Shown in pieces: positions 20,957 through 31,516 of a stretch of DNA of 64,000 bases (its first letter is position 1; the number at the start of each line of letters is the position of its first letter). The DNA lies in assembly GCA_009830035.1 (NCBI GenBank), contig SZZY01000001.1:124001-188000 (forward strand). The letters are read 5' to 3'. The notes under the pieces are model-generated. The model was not told the origin of the DNA, did no database searches, and saw nothing but the letters and a program-made list of their open reading frames with translations. The stretch is from Pantoea sp. Eser. Lineage in GTDB: Bacteria > Pseudomonadota > Gammaproteobacteria > Enterobacterales > Enterobacteriaceae. The position numbers and the translations under genes were made by a program.

Positions 20957-21868
20957 TTATTCCGCCGCCTGTAATGGGTGGATCAGCTCATCGTTGAGCG
21001 GACGATCGTCAAATTGTTCGATGATCAGGTACTTCAGTGCTTCGACATTCGGTGTAAAGGCGTCGCGTCGCCACATCAGCCAGGTTGCGGTATCGCGATA
21101 GCCCGGCGGCAGCGTGTGCGCCTGCACCCGTGAGCGGTCGGGCATCTGCTTCAGCACCGAGGCGGGGATCATCGCCACACCGGCGCCGCTCGCCACGCAG
21201 GCCAGCATGGCGTGATAGGACTGAATCTCCATTACGTTGTCGGGCGCGGTCTGGCTGTCGCGATACCAGGTCTCCAGCTTCACCCGATAGGAGCAGCTGT
21301 TGCGAAAGGCAAACAGCGTGTCACCCTGCACGTCGCGTGCGCTGTTAATCGGCGCGTGATCGAGGCCGGTAATCAGCACCATCTCCTCGCGAAAAGCGAT
21401 ACAACCGTTGAGATCGTCATGCGAAACCGGACCGTCAACCAGCGCAGCCGCTAAGGTGCCTTCACGCACCCGATCGATAATCTCGCCAGAGGTGCCGGTG
21501 ATCAGCGACAGTGCCACTTTCGGAAAGCGCTGGTGATAGGCCGCCAGCAGGCCGGGCAGCCGCGTGGCGGCGGTGCTCTCCATGGAGCCGAGCGCGAAGT
21601 TACCGGCCGGTTCGCCGGTGCGGGTCATGCTCATCGCTTCGTCGCTCAGCGCCAGGATACGCTGCGCATAATTGAGGAAATTATGGCCCATTGGCGACAG
21701 GCGAATGCGCTGCTTCTCACGAATAAACAGATCGACGCCTAACTCTTCTTCCAGTTGACGCAGCCGCGTGGTCAGATTAGAGGGCACGCGATGCAGCTGT
21801 TCTGCCGCGCGCGCCAGCGAACCGCTTTCGGCGACGGAACAGAACATACGTAGCTGAACTAAATCCAT
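20957..21868 (-). CDS. LysR-family transcriptional regulator
   Basis: 303 residues, intact. N-terminal winged HTH (MDLVQLRMFCSVAESGSLAR, then VPSNLTTRLRQLEEELGVDL) and a C-terminal effector domain (FALGSMESTAATRLPGLLAA; CSYRVKLETWYRD). Start at 21868 chosen because homologues begin MDLVQLR and AGAAGA lies just upstream; an extension to 21889 is possible. It is divergent from an MFS exporter-type gene that has decayed, a usual regulator-target layout. The effector is unknown. Confidence 0.88.
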   Translation of the reverse strand: MDLVQLRMFCSVAESGSLARAAEQLHRVPSNLTTRLRQLEEELGVDLFIREKQRIRLSPMGHNFLNYAQRILALSDEAMSMTRTGEPAGNFALGSMESTAATRLPGLLAAYHQRFPKVALSLITGTSGEIIDRVREGTLAAALVDGPVSHDDLNGCIAFREEMVLITGLDHAPINSARDVQGDTLFAFRNSCSYRVKLETWYRDSQTAPDNVMEIQSYHAMLACVASGAGVAMIPASVLKQMPDRSRVQAHTLPPGYRDTATWLMWRRDAFTPNVEALKYLIIEQFDDRPLNDELIHPLQAAE

Positions 21869-21985
21869 ATCTTCTCTTCCCGTAACCAAACTGGTTAATA
21901 TTATTCACTTTCCGTGAGTTTAAACATCCTGCATGCTGTAAGCAAGTCAGAAAGGATCCTAGGCCATTACGACAGGAGTTCAGCA

Positions 21986-23085
21986 ATGGCGGTACGCGTC
22001 GCGCTTAGCGCATTTTTAACCTTATTTGTGGCGGTGGGCATCGGGCGCTTTGCCTTATACGCCACAGGTACCGCTGATGATTCAGGAGCACCAGCTGACG
22101 CTGACCAGTGCCAGTCTGGTGGCGGCGTTAAATTACCTTGGTTATCTGTGTGGCTCCTTCGATGCGATGCGCTCGCCGTCGGGTGGAGCTGCGGTTACTG
22201 GCCGGCGTCTGGGGAGCGGTGATCCTGACGCTGCTCTCGGCCTGCGTCAGCGGCCCCTGGCTGCAAGGGGCGATTCGCTTCCTGATTGGCTGGGCGATGG
22301 TGCTGGTGGCTGCCTGGAGCAATGAGCAGCTGCACCGGCATGGCCGGTGCCGGCTTATCGGCGGCAGTGTTTGCCGGTCCGGGCTGCGGTATTTTTGTCA
22401 GCGGGCTGCTGGCGGTGGCATTACACAGCTTCCAGGTACCGGCCTCGCTGGCGTGGGCGGCTTACGGTGCGCTGGCGCTGCTGCTGATTGCGCTGATTAG
22501 TCGTAATCTGCCGCGCCGGGGCGAACTGCATCGTCCGGATCAGGCACCTGAACCGCGATCTGAAACGACTGGCGTTGAGCTACAGCCTGCGGGCTTCGGT
22601 TACATCTTGCCTGCCACCTTACTTTGTCGCAGATGGCGGCGGCACGCTTTCCTGACGGGGCGTTCGCGCAGTTTGTCTGGCCGATATTCGGCGGGGCGGC
22701 GATGGTCGGGATTGTGATCGGCATTATGACGCGGCGCTGGGGCAGCAGCCATGCGCGGCTGGCGTTGGTGCTGTGGGCGCAGGCGCTGGGCGTACTGGCG
22801 GCGGCGCTGTTGCTAGGCTTCAGTGGCTTGCTGATCGGCGCGCTGCTGGTCGGCGGCGGCTTTCTCAGCGTGGTGCAGCTGTCGCTGCTCTATGCACGTG
22901 AACTGGCACCGCAGCATTTGCGTTATATGGCCGGTTTACTGACAACCGGTTATGCGGTCGGCCCGCTGCTGTCGTTTCTGTCAACCGCACTGCTGCACCG
23001 GCTGGAGCCGGCGTTATGGGTAGCGGGAGCCAGTCTGGTTTGGGCCGGCCTGCTGGTCTGGCGACGCGCAGCCGATGCGGGGTGA
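21986..23085 (+). pseudogene. YbfB/YjiJ-family MFS transporter, broken
   Basis: Remnant of a 12-helix transporter of the YbfB/YjiJ type. The start MAVRVALSAFLTLFVAVGIG is followed by an extra T near 22052 (native frame then reads RFAYTPQVPLMIQEHQLTLT). Further frame changes occur near 22172, 22344, 22548 and 22600. The last third (22624-23085) is open, with QFVWPIFGGAAMVGIVIG and LLTTGYAVGPLLSFLSTALL. No single frame covers more than about a third of the protein. Divergent from an intact LysR gene. Confidence 0.82.
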
Positions 23086-23201
23086 TCACCAATCTGATTG
23101 ATTGCTGGATTCCCCGCCAAGAAAGTTTCACAATACGCGCTCAGTAACAGGGGCCCGCAGGCATTAACCGGCGGGCGCAACACTAGCCGGAGAAGAGTAC
23201 G

Positions 23202-23867
23202 ATGAGCACCTTAAGTCAGGAAGCTGTCTTGGTCCATGAAGCGCTGTTAGCGCGTGGCCTGGAAACGCCGTTACGTGCACCGACGCGCGACCTCGATGAC
23301 GAAACGCGTAAGAGCCTGATTGCGGGCCACATGACCGGAATTATGCAGCTGCTGAATCTCGATCTGCAGGATGACAGCCTGATCGAAACCCCGCACCGCA
23401 TTGCCAAAATGTACGTTGATGAGGTGTTCTCCGGTCTCGACTACGCCAACTTTCCAAAAATCACCGTCATTGAAAACAAAATGAAGGTCGATGAGATGGT
23501 GACCGTGTGTGATATCACCCTGACCAGCACCTGTGAGCATCACTTCGTGATCATCGACGGCAAAGCGACCGTGGCTTACATCCCGAAAGATATGGTGATT
23601 GGTCTGTCGAAGATTAACCGCATCGTGCAGTTCTTCGCCCAGCGCCCCCAGGTGCAGGAGCGTCTGACGCAGCAGGTACTGGTCGCGCTGCAAACGCTGC
23701 TGGGCACTAACAATGTTGCGGTATCGATTGACGCGGTGCACTACTGCGTAAAAGCGCGCGGCGTCAAAGATGCCACCAGCGCCACCACCACCACCTCGCT
23801 GGGTGGTCTGTTCAAGTCCAGTCAAAACACCCGCCAGGAATTTCTGCGCGCGGTACGCCATAGTTGA
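23202..23867 (+). CDS. folE: FolE, GTP cyclohydrolase I
   Basis: Converts GTP to 7,8-dihydroneopterin triphosphate, the first step of folate synthesis. 221 residues, intact and of family length. Zinc-binding and catalytic motif [19 protein letters not shown] near residue 110, [20 protein letters not shown], and the distal zinc Cys/His region [15 protein letters not shown] near 180. GGAG precedes the ATG. Followed by yeiB as in E. coli. Conserved as expected for an essential gene. Confidence 0.97.
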   Translation: MSTLSQEAVLVHEALLARGLETPLRAPTRDLDDETRKSLIAGHMTGIMQLLNLDLQDDSLIETPHRIAKMYVDEVFSGLDYANFPKITVIENKMKVDEMVTVCDITLTSTCEHHFVIIDGKATVAYIPKDMVIGLSKINRIVQFFAQRPQVQERLTQQVLVALQTLLGTNNVAVSIDAVHYCVKARGVKDATSATTTTSLGGLFKSSQNTRQEFLRAVRHS

Positions 23868-23916
23868 GTCAACGCGGGCGCACTCAGCTGCCCGCATCGT
23901 CAATTCAGGGTGCCGC

Positions 23917-25077
23917 ATGCAACGCTATCTTGTGCTGGATTTCATACGTGGATGTGCCATTCTCGGCATCCTCCTGCTTAATATTGTCGGTTTCGGTCTG
24001 CCGTCCGCCGCCTACCTTAATCCTGCTTGGCAGGGCAGCGTCACGCTGTCCGACGCCTGGACATGGGCGGTTTCTGACGCGCTGGCTCAACTCAAACTCC
24101 TTACCCTGTTTGCGTTGCTGTTTGGCGCGGGCCTGCAAATGCAACTGCCGCGCGGCAGTCGCTGGCTGACGGCACGCCTAACGCTGCTGGCGTTTTTCGG
24201 TTTCCTGAACGGGGTGTTTTTATGGGAAGGCGATATCCTGCTCGATTACGGCATCATCGGTCTGGTGGTGTGGCGGGTATTGCGGGATGTGCCCTCGACC
24301 CGCAGCCTGATGAACACCGGTATTCTGCTCTATCTGGTGGGCTGTGGCGTATTGCTGGTATTTGGATCGATTTCCGATCATCAGGCGACCCGTTCATGGC
24401 TGCCGGGCGCGGCCGATCTGCAATATGAGCAGTACTGGAAACTGACCGGCGGCTGGGAAGCGGTGAGTAACCGGCTCGACCACCTTTCGTCGGGTCTGAT
24501 GGCGCTGGCGGCGCAGTACGGCTGGCAGCTGGCCGGCCTGATGATGATTGGCGGCGCCCTGCTGCGCAGCGGCTGGCTGGCGGGCGAATTTTCACCGCAG
24601 CATTACCGTCAGGCGGCAGCGTTGCTGCTGGCGATGGGGCTGTCGATTGCGGTGGCCGGGGTCGCAGCGCAATGGTTGTTACATTGGGAGTTTCGCTGGA
24701 CCGGCTTTTATCTGCAAACTCCACGTGATTTGGCCAGCCCGCTGATCAGCCTGGGCTATGCCGCACTCTGTCTCGGTTACTGGTCGCGGATTAGTCGCTG
24801 GCGTATTAGCTATGCGATTCAGTGCGTTGGCCGCATGGCGTTAACCAATTACCTGCTGCAAACCCTGATCTGCACCACGCTGTTCTATTGCTTCGGGCTG
24901 TTTATGCACTTCACTCGCCTGCAGCTAGTGATGATGGTACCCGCGGTATGGCTGATCAATATTCTGTTTTCACTCATCTGGTTACATTACTTCGCCCAGG
25001 GTCCGCTGGAGTGGCTATGGCGGCGTCTGACGCTGCTAGCCGCCGGTAAACCTGCGGTCACTGACAACGCCAGATAA
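23917..25077 (+). CDS. yeiB: YeiB, DUF418 multi-pass membrane protein
   Basis: Inner-membrane protein with about ten hydrophobic helices and a DUF418 C-terminal domain (VGRMALTNYLLQTLICTTLF; GPLEWLWRRLTL). 386 residues, intact, the length of E. coli YeiB. The ATG at 23917 (MQRYLVLDFIRGCAILGILL) is chosen; the frame extends upstream into folE but homologues start here. It lies 49 bp after folE, probably cotranscribed. Molecular function is not established. Confidence 0.9.
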   Translation: MQRYLVLDFIRGCAILGILLLNIVGFGLPSAAYLNPAWQGSVTLSDAWTWAVSDALAQLKLLTLFALLFGAGLQMQLPRGSRWLTARLTLLAFFGFLNGVFLWEGDILLDYGIIGLVVWRVLRDVPSTRSLMNTGILLYLVGCGVLLVFGSISDHQATRSWLPGAADLQYEQYWKLTGGWEAVSNRLDHLSSGLMALAAQYGWQLAGLMMIGGALLRSGWLAGEFSPQHYRQAAALLLAMGLSIAVAGVAAQWLLHWEFRWTGFYLQTPRDLASPLISLGYAALCLGYWSRISRWRISYAIQCVGRMALTNYLLQTLICTTLFYCFGLFMHFTRLQLVMMVPAVWLINILFSLIWLHYFAQGPLEWLWRRLTLLAAGKPAVTDNAR

Positions 25078-25108
25078 TGACCGCCATCACAAAGGTTGCA
25101 GAATTGTA

Positions 25109-25122
25109 TGTAACCGTTTTCA
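25109..25122. promoter_or_regulatory. GalR/GalS-type operator upstream of galS
   Basis: TGTAACCGTTTTCA matches the gal operator pattern. The identical 14-mer occurs upstream of mglB at 26265-26278, which supports the call; it implies that galS was autoregulated. Confidence 0.75.
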
Positions 25123-25126
25123 TTGA

Positions 25127-25142
25127 TGTGACGCAATTCACG
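25127..25142. promoter_or_regulatory. CRP site upstream of galS
   Basis: TGTGACGCAATTCACG fits TGTGA-N6-TCACA with one mismatch, directly after the gal operator. Confidence 0.72.
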
Positions 25143-25224
25143 CTGCCTGCCTCCCGCCCCTGACAGAATAGCGCCGGTGTTCAACCCGGCGTGATGCCTT
25201 ATTCTTCCTTCCTGGAACTGCTGC

Positions 25225-26269
25225 ATGATAACGATTCGTGATGTTGCACGTCAGGCTGGCGTGTCGGTGGCGACCGTCTCGCGCGTACTCAATAACAGTA
25301 GCGCCGTCACTTCTGATACTCGTGACGCCGTGTTAAAGGCTGTTGATGCGCTTGGGTATCGTCCTAACGCCAACGCCCAGGCACTGGCCACCCAGGTCAG
25401 CGACACCATCGGCGTGGTGGTGATGGATGTCTCCGACACCTTCTTTGGCGCGCTGGTCAAAGCGGTCGATACCGTGGCGCAGCGCGTACACAAGCATGTG
25501 TTGATCAGCAACTCCTGGCATCAGGAAGAGAAAGAGCGCCACGCAATAAATAGAGGTGCTGATCCGACAACGTTGCAGCGCGCTGGTGGTACACGCGAAA
25601 ACGCTTTCAGACCACGAGCTGGCTGAGTTTATGCAACATGTGCCGGGCATGGTGGCGATCAACCGTATCGTGCCTGGATTTGAACATCGCAGCTTCAGCC
25701 TCGACAACGTTACCGGCGCGCTGATGGCGTCAAGAACGCTGTTACAACAGGGACATAGCCGGATTGGCTACTTCTGCTCCAGCCACCCGATTGAGGATGT
25801 TGCTCAGCGCCGTGAAGGCTGGCTGCAGGCGATGGCGGAGCAGGGCATCCGTCCGCAGGAGAGCTAGATCGCCAGCGCCGAGCCAGATATGCAGGGCGGT
25901 GAAGCGGCAATGGTCGAACTGCTGGGACGTAACCTCAATCTGAGCGCAGTCTTTGCCTATAACGACGGCATGGCGGCGGGCGCACTCACTGCGTTGAAAG
26001 ACAACGGCGTTCAGGTTCCACAGCATTTTTCTGTCATTGGCTTCGATGACATCCCGATTTCGTGTTACAATGATCCCTAACTGACCACTGTTCGCTATCC
26101 CATCGTTTATATGGCAAAAATTGCGACTGAGCTGGCGTTGCTGGGCGCGGCAGGGCTGCTGGATGACACCGCAACGCACATCTTTATGCCGACCCTGGTG
26201 CGTCGTCATTCGGTGGCGCAACGGCAAAATGTGGAGCCCGTCACTAATTCAGGCGATTCAGCCATGTAA
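25225..26269 (+). pseudogene. galS: GalS, galactose isorepressor, broken
   Basis: LacI-family repressor of mgl. The HTH ([20 protein letters not shown]) and start of the sugar-binding domain are intact through [10 protein letters not shown] perfect tandem duplication of AATA (25545-25552) then shifts frame. After restoring it, TAG at 25866-25868 (QES-stop-IA, where E. coli has Trp) and TAA at 26078-26080 (DP-stop-LTTVRYP, CAA to TAA) remain. The end reads [21 protein letters not shown] product of about 133 residues with only the DNA-binding domain might be made. Confidence 0.93.
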
Positions 26270-26278
26270 CCGTTTTCA
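26265..26278. promoter_or_regulatory. GalR/GalS-type operator upstream of mglB
   Basis: TGTAACCGTTTTCA, identical to the operator in front of galS. It overlaps the galS stop codon. Confidence 0.75.
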
Positions 26279-26591
26279 ATCTGTGATCACATTCACAGTT
26301 AATTAACATTGCCCTCACTATGATGGCAGAGTCTTACCGGACTGAAACATTATGTAACGCCCGCTTAACCGCATCAGGCACCGTCTCAGTCGCTGGATGA
26401 AAGGGTTCGCAACATATTTTCATATTTACGGAAGCGTTTGACTACAGGGAAGTCAGATTTTGGACGGCAGTCCAGCGGCTTAGCGTAACGTTGTGTCTAT
26501 TCCGCTTCCCCGATCAGTTTTACCGATTGTTCTCCCGCCTCTGTAGCGCGGCAGAGCTAAAAAGACCCTGCATAAAAAAACCGGAGATACC
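26270..26591. other. mgl promoter region
   Basis: 322 bases without a gene. It holds the end of the gal operator, a near-perfect CRP site and presumably the mglB promoter. Beyond these no further structure was recognised. Confidence 0.6.
26282..26297. promoter_or_regulatory. CRP site upstream of mglB
   Basis: TGTGATCACATTCACA matches TGTGA-N6-TCACA exactly and sits immediately after the gal operator, as in E. coli mgl. Confidence 0.85.
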
Positions 26592-27587
26592 ATGAATAAG
26601 AAGGTTTTCACGCTCACAGCACTGGTTGCCAGCATGATATTTGGTGCAACTGCTCACGCAGTTGATACACGTATCGGCGTGACCATTTATAAATATGATG
26701 ACAACTTCATGTTGATGGTGCGCAAAGACATCGAGAAAGAAGCGAAAACCCTCGGTGGCATTCAGCTGCTGATGAATGACTCGCAAAACGACCAGTCTAA
26801 ACAGAACGACCAGATCGACGTGCTGATGGCGAAAGGCGTGAAAGCGCTGGCGATTAACCTGGTTGACCCGGCAGCAGCAGCGATAGTGGTAGACAAAGCG
26901 CGCGCAAATGATGTGCCGGTGGTGTTCTTCAACAAAGAGCCGAACGCGAAAGTGCTGGCCGGTTATGACAAAGCCTATTATGTCGGTACCGACTCTAAAG
27001 AGTCCGGCATCATCTAGGGTCAGCTGATTGAGAAGCACTGGAATGCGACCCCGGCCTGGGATCTGAATAAAGATGGTCAGATTCAGTTCGTGCTGCTGAA
27101 AGGCGAGCCGGGCCACCCGGACGCTGAAGCGCGTACCAAATATGTTATCGATAACCTTAACAACGACGGCCTGAAAACCCAGCAGTTAGCGATGGACACG
27201 GCGATGTGGAATACCGCGCAGGCGAAAGATAAGATGGATGCTTGGCTGTCAGGCCCGAACGCCAAAAAAATCGAAGTGGTCATCGCCAACAACGATGCGA
27301 TGGCAATGGGTGCGGTTGAAGCGCTGAAAGCGCACAACATGAGCTCCATCCCGGTGTTCGGCGTCGATGCACTGCCAGAAGCACTGGCGCTGGTGAAATC
27401 GGGTGCACTGGCCGGTACCGTACTGAATGATGCGGAAAACCAGGCGAAAGCGACGCTGGATATGGCGAAAAACCTAGCTGACGGCAAAGCCGCCACCGAA
27501 GGCACTAACTTCAAGATGGTCGACAAAATAGTCCGCGTACCTTACGTACCGGTTGATAAAGAAAACCTCTCACAGTTCCAGAAATAA
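26592..27587 (+). pseudogene. mglB: MglB, D-galactose/glucose-binding periplasmic protein, single nonsense codon
   Basis: Periplasmic receptor for the Mgl ABC importer and for galactose chemotaxis. A signal peptide is visible ([18 protein letters not shown], cleavage near AHA), followed by near-complete MglB sequence of about 331 codons. The only lesion seen is TAG at 27015-27017 in [17 protein letters not shown], where homologues have Gln (CAG to TAG). The frame beyond it is open to the natural end [17 protein letters not shown] precedes the ATG. Amber readthrough is conceivable, but mglA and mglC are also broken. Confidence 0.93.
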
Positions 27588-27597
27588 TATCGATTCC

Positions 27598-27625
27598 GGG
27601 CGCGGCGAGTGTCGCGCCTTTTTTA
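27598..27625 (+). terminator. Hairpin with T run between mglB and mglA
   Basis: GGCGCG pairs with CGCGCC around GCGAGTGT, followed by TTTTTT. Position suggests partial termination that lowers mglA/mglC expression relative to mglB. Confidence 0.65.
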
Positions 27626-27656
27626 CGTCACCACCGTTTTTTAGCCCAGGTAAATT

Positions 27657-29177
27657 ATGGCCAGTGATAATACGACCGCGCAGCGAGAATATCTGCTGGA
27701 AATGACCAATGTCAGTAAATCATTTCCCGGCGTTAAAGCGTTAGATAATGTAAATTTAAAAGTGCGGCCTCACTCTATTCATGCATTAATGGGCGGGAAC
27801 GGCGCCGGTAAATCCACCTTATTAAAATGTCTGTTTGGTATTTATAAGAAAGATACCAGCAGTATATTTGTTTCAGGGTAAAGAGATCGATTATAAAAGC
27901 TCCAAAGAGGCGCTGGAAAATGGCGTGTCGATGGTGCATCAGGAATTAAACTTGGTATTGCAGCGTACCGTGATGGACAACATGTGGCTGGGGCGTTATC
28001 CCCGTAAAGGCTTCTTTGTCGATCAGGATAAAATGTATAACGACACCAAGTCGATCTTTGACGAGCTGGATATTGATATCGATCCCCGCGACAAAGTGGC
28101 GCATCTTTCCGTGTCGCAAATGCAGATGATTGAAATTGCCAAAGCGTTCTCTTATGACGCGAAAATTGTGATTATGGATGAGCCAACCTCCTCGTTAACC
28201 GAGAAAGAGGTTAATCATCTGTTCACCATTATTCGTAAACTGAAAGATCGCGGCTGCGGCATTGTGTATATCTCGCACAAGATGGAAGATATTTTCCAGT
28301 TGTGTGACGAAATCACCATTCTGCGTGACGGACAGTGGATCACTACCCAGCCGCTGGACGGGCTGGACATGGACAAGATCATCTCGATGATGGTGGCCGT
28401 TCACTGAACCAGCGTTTTCCGGACCGCACCAACGTGCCGGGTGAAACCATTCTTGAGGTGCGTAACCTAACGTCTTTGCGTCAGCCATCAATTCGCGACA
28501 TCTCGTTTGATCTGCGTAAAGGGGAGATTCTCGGCATTGCCGGGCTGGTGGGTGCCAAACGTACCGATATCGTCGAAACGCTGTTTGGCATTCGCGAAAA
28601 ATCGGGCGGCACCATTAAGCTGCACGGTAAACCGATTAATAATCACAGCGCCAACGAAGCGATTAACCACGGTTTTGCGCTGGTAACGGAAGAACGTCGT
28701 TCAACCGGGATTTATGTTTTTCTGGATATTGGTTTTAACTCGCTTATTTCCAATATTAAAAAATATAAAAACAGTATGGGGCTGCTGGATAATAAACGCA
28801 TGAAGAGTGATACCCAATGGGTTATCGATTCAATGCGGGTAAAAACGCCGGGCCATCATACGCAGATTGGTTTGCTTTCGGGTGTTAACCAGCAAAAAGT
28901 GATTATTGGTCGCTGGTTATTAACTCAGCCTGAAATCCTCATGCTTGATGAACCGACACGCGGGATTGACGTCGGCGCAAAATTCGAAATTTATCAGCTG
29001 ATTGCTGAGCTGGCGAAAAGAGAAAAGGGCATCATTATTATCTCTTCCGAAATGCCGGAGCTGTTAGGCATTACCGACCGTATTCTGGTGATGAGTAATG
29101 GTCTGGTTGCCGGCATTGTTGATACCAAAACCACCACGCAGAACGAAATATTGCGTTTAGCGTCATTACACCTTTAA
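27657..29177 (+). pseudogene. mglA: MglA, galactose ABC transporter ATPase, frameshifted
   Basis: Double-ABC sugar ATPase. The total span equals 507 codons because one insertion and one deletion cancel. An extra T near 27868 disrupts the segment after [10 protein letters not shown], and a missing G near 28395 breaks [11 protein letters not shown]. Other changes: the first Walker A reads [10 protein letters not shown] (E. coli MGENGAGKST), and the second ABC signature reads LSGVNQQ where LSGGNQQ is expected. Walker B sequences [10 protein letters not shown] and [10 protein letters not shown] persist. Middle gene of mglBAC. Confidence 0.93.
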
Positions 29178-29196
29178 TGAAGCAAGGGCTGTTAAC

Positions 29197-30208
29197 ATGA
29201 AAGCGACTACAAAAAAGAATGCGCTAACCTGGTCAAAAGAGGGCGGCATTTATATCGTTCTGCTGGTATTGCTGGCTATTATTATTTTCCGGGACCCCAC
29301 ATTTTTAATGTTTAATGAACCTAAGCAACATCCTGACCCAATCTTCGGTGCGCATTATTATTGCGCTGGGTGTGGCGGGGCTGATCGTTACCCAGGGTAC
29401 TGACCTGTCAGCCGGTCGTCAGGTTGGTCTGGCAGCGGTGGTCGCGGCCACGCTGCTGCAGGCGATGGACAACGCTAACAAGGTGTTCCCGTCGCTGGAT
29501 ACGGTGCCAATTCCACTGGTGATCCTGACCGTCTGCATCATCGGCGGCGTGATTGGTCTGGTAAACGGCGTAATCATTGCCTACCTCAAGGTGACGCCGT
29601 TTATTACCACTCTGGGCACCATGATCATCGTCTACGGCATTAACTCGCTCTATTACGATTTCGTTGGCGCATCACCGATTGCCGGTTTTGATGCCGGTTT
29701 CTCGAAATTCGCCCAGGGCTTTTTACGCTTCGGTGACTTCAAACTCTCTTTCATCACCTTCTACGCGGTGATTGCGATTGTGTTTGTCTGGGTGCTGTGG
29801 AACAAAACCCGCTTTGGAAAAAACATTTTTGCTATCGGTGGTAACCCGGAAGCGGCGAAAGTCTCTGGCGTTAACGTGCCATTGAACCTGATCATGATTT
29901 ATGCGCTGTCCGGCGTGTTCTACGCCTTCGGCGGGATGCTGGAAGCGGGCCGTATCGGCTCGGCAACCAACAACCTCGGCTTTATGTATGAGCTGGATGC
30001 GATTGCTGCCTGTGTGGTCGGCGGCGTCTCCTTCACCGGCGGTGTCGGTAGCGTGGCGGGCGTGGTGACCGGTGTACTGATCTTCACCGTGATCAACTAC
30101 GGCCTGACCTATATCGGCGTCAACCCGTACTGGCAGTACATCATCAAAGGCGGCATCATCATCTTCGCCGTGGCGCTGGATTCGCTGAAATACTCGCGCA
30201 AAAAGTAA
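29197..30208 (+). pseudogene. mglC: MglC, galactose ABC transporter permease, frameshifted
   Basis: BPD-transp-2 family permease of about 336 residues. The N-terminus MKATTKKNALTWSKEGGIYI reads in one frame to DPTFLM, where one extra T near 29311 shifts it. The rest (NLSNILTQSSVRIIIALGVA to VALDSLKYSRKK) is open in the next frame from 29315. A single insertion is the only lesion seen. An internal ATG start at 29315 would lose the first TM helix. Last gene of mglBAC. Confidence 0.92.
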
Positions 30209-30262
30209 GTATCAGTCAGGAAAAAGTGCTGTCGCGCGCAGGCTTTGCTGTTTGACCATTCT

Positions 30263-30311
30263 GCGGAATGCGGAATGCGGAATGCGGAATGCGGAATGCG
30301 GAATGCGGAAT
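30263..30311. repeat. Heptamer array GCGGAAT, seven perfect copies
   Basis: Seven uninterrupted head-to-tail copies of GCGGAAT (49 bp), about 55 bp after the mglC stop. It has the appearance of slippage-prone tandem DNA, not CRISPR: there are no spacers. Confidence 0.97.
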
Positions 30312-30395
30312 TTGCTGAAGTATTGATGTAACAAATCAGTTTAAGAATCGCAGCAGAGCGACCCTCACTTCCAGGCGGCTACCCATTTAACGCGA

Positions 30396-30499
30396 AGGGA
30401 GCATACGCCTGTAGCAAAGCATAGCGGGGCAGGGATGGCCCGCGCTGAGCCTGCCAGGGGATGGCGTTTTTGCGTCTTTGCGCAAGGCGTATGCTCCCT
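30396..30499. repeat. Dispersed palindromic element, copy C (104 bp, complete)
   Basis: Terminal inverted repeats AGGGAGCATACGCCT (30396-30410) and AGGCGTATGCTCCCT (30485-30499) are perfect over 15 bp. The interior holds GCAAAGCATAGCGGG, two copies of a GCCAGGGATGG-like core and GCGTCTTTGCG. Shares core and arms with copies A and B. No coding capacity. Confidence 0.85.
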
Positions 30500-30662
30500 G
30501 AAGCCTGCTCAGCGGTGAGACCGGGACTGCTCAGGGAACACGTTCAAATCGGAAAGACGCTAACGCCAATCCCTGGCCGCTCGGCCCGCGCGATTACGCA
30601 CCTCATCCCTGAGCCAGCGCATGACTACAAGGCCCTACATCACCACCCCCTCAATCGCTGAT

Positions 30663-31400
<738 letters not shown>

Positions 31401-31485
31401 TCAGAAATTTGAGATGGCACAAGGCTACTTGAGCCGCCGCAGCGAAGCAAGTTAGTGCCGGTTGGCTGGTCTCTTTTTGAGCATT

Positions 31486-31507
31486 GCCGGACCAGAATCG
31501 GTCCGGC
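31486..31507. terminator. Inverted repeat after maeA
   Basis: Perfect 8-bp stem GCCGGACC/GGTCCGGC with 6-nt loop, 10 bp past the maeA stop. It lacks a clear T run on the minus strand, so it is only a probable terminator. Confidence 0.5.
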
Positions 31508-31516
31508 AGCGCACGA

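Larger units (their letters stand above)
30209..30662. other. Intergenic region mglC-sanA with two repeat types
   Basis: About 450 bases without a convincing gene. It carries a 7-bp tandem array (30263-30311) and the full copy of the dispersed palindromic element (30396-30499). The gene on the left ends here and sanA on the right points inward, so it is a convergent intergenic region. Confidence 0.65.

Noticed and set aside
27015..27017. UAG recoding or an amber suppressor, since several genes have a lone TAG at a Gln position
   Set aside because: Most broken genes also carry frameshifts or deletions that suppression cannot repair, TAG also replaces Trp codons, and TAG serves as a natural stop (rspR, yegQ region). 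Simple nonsense mutation explains all cases.
30263..30311. CRISPR array at the GCGGAAT repeats
   Set aside because: The units are seven bases and contiguous with no spacers and no cas genes.
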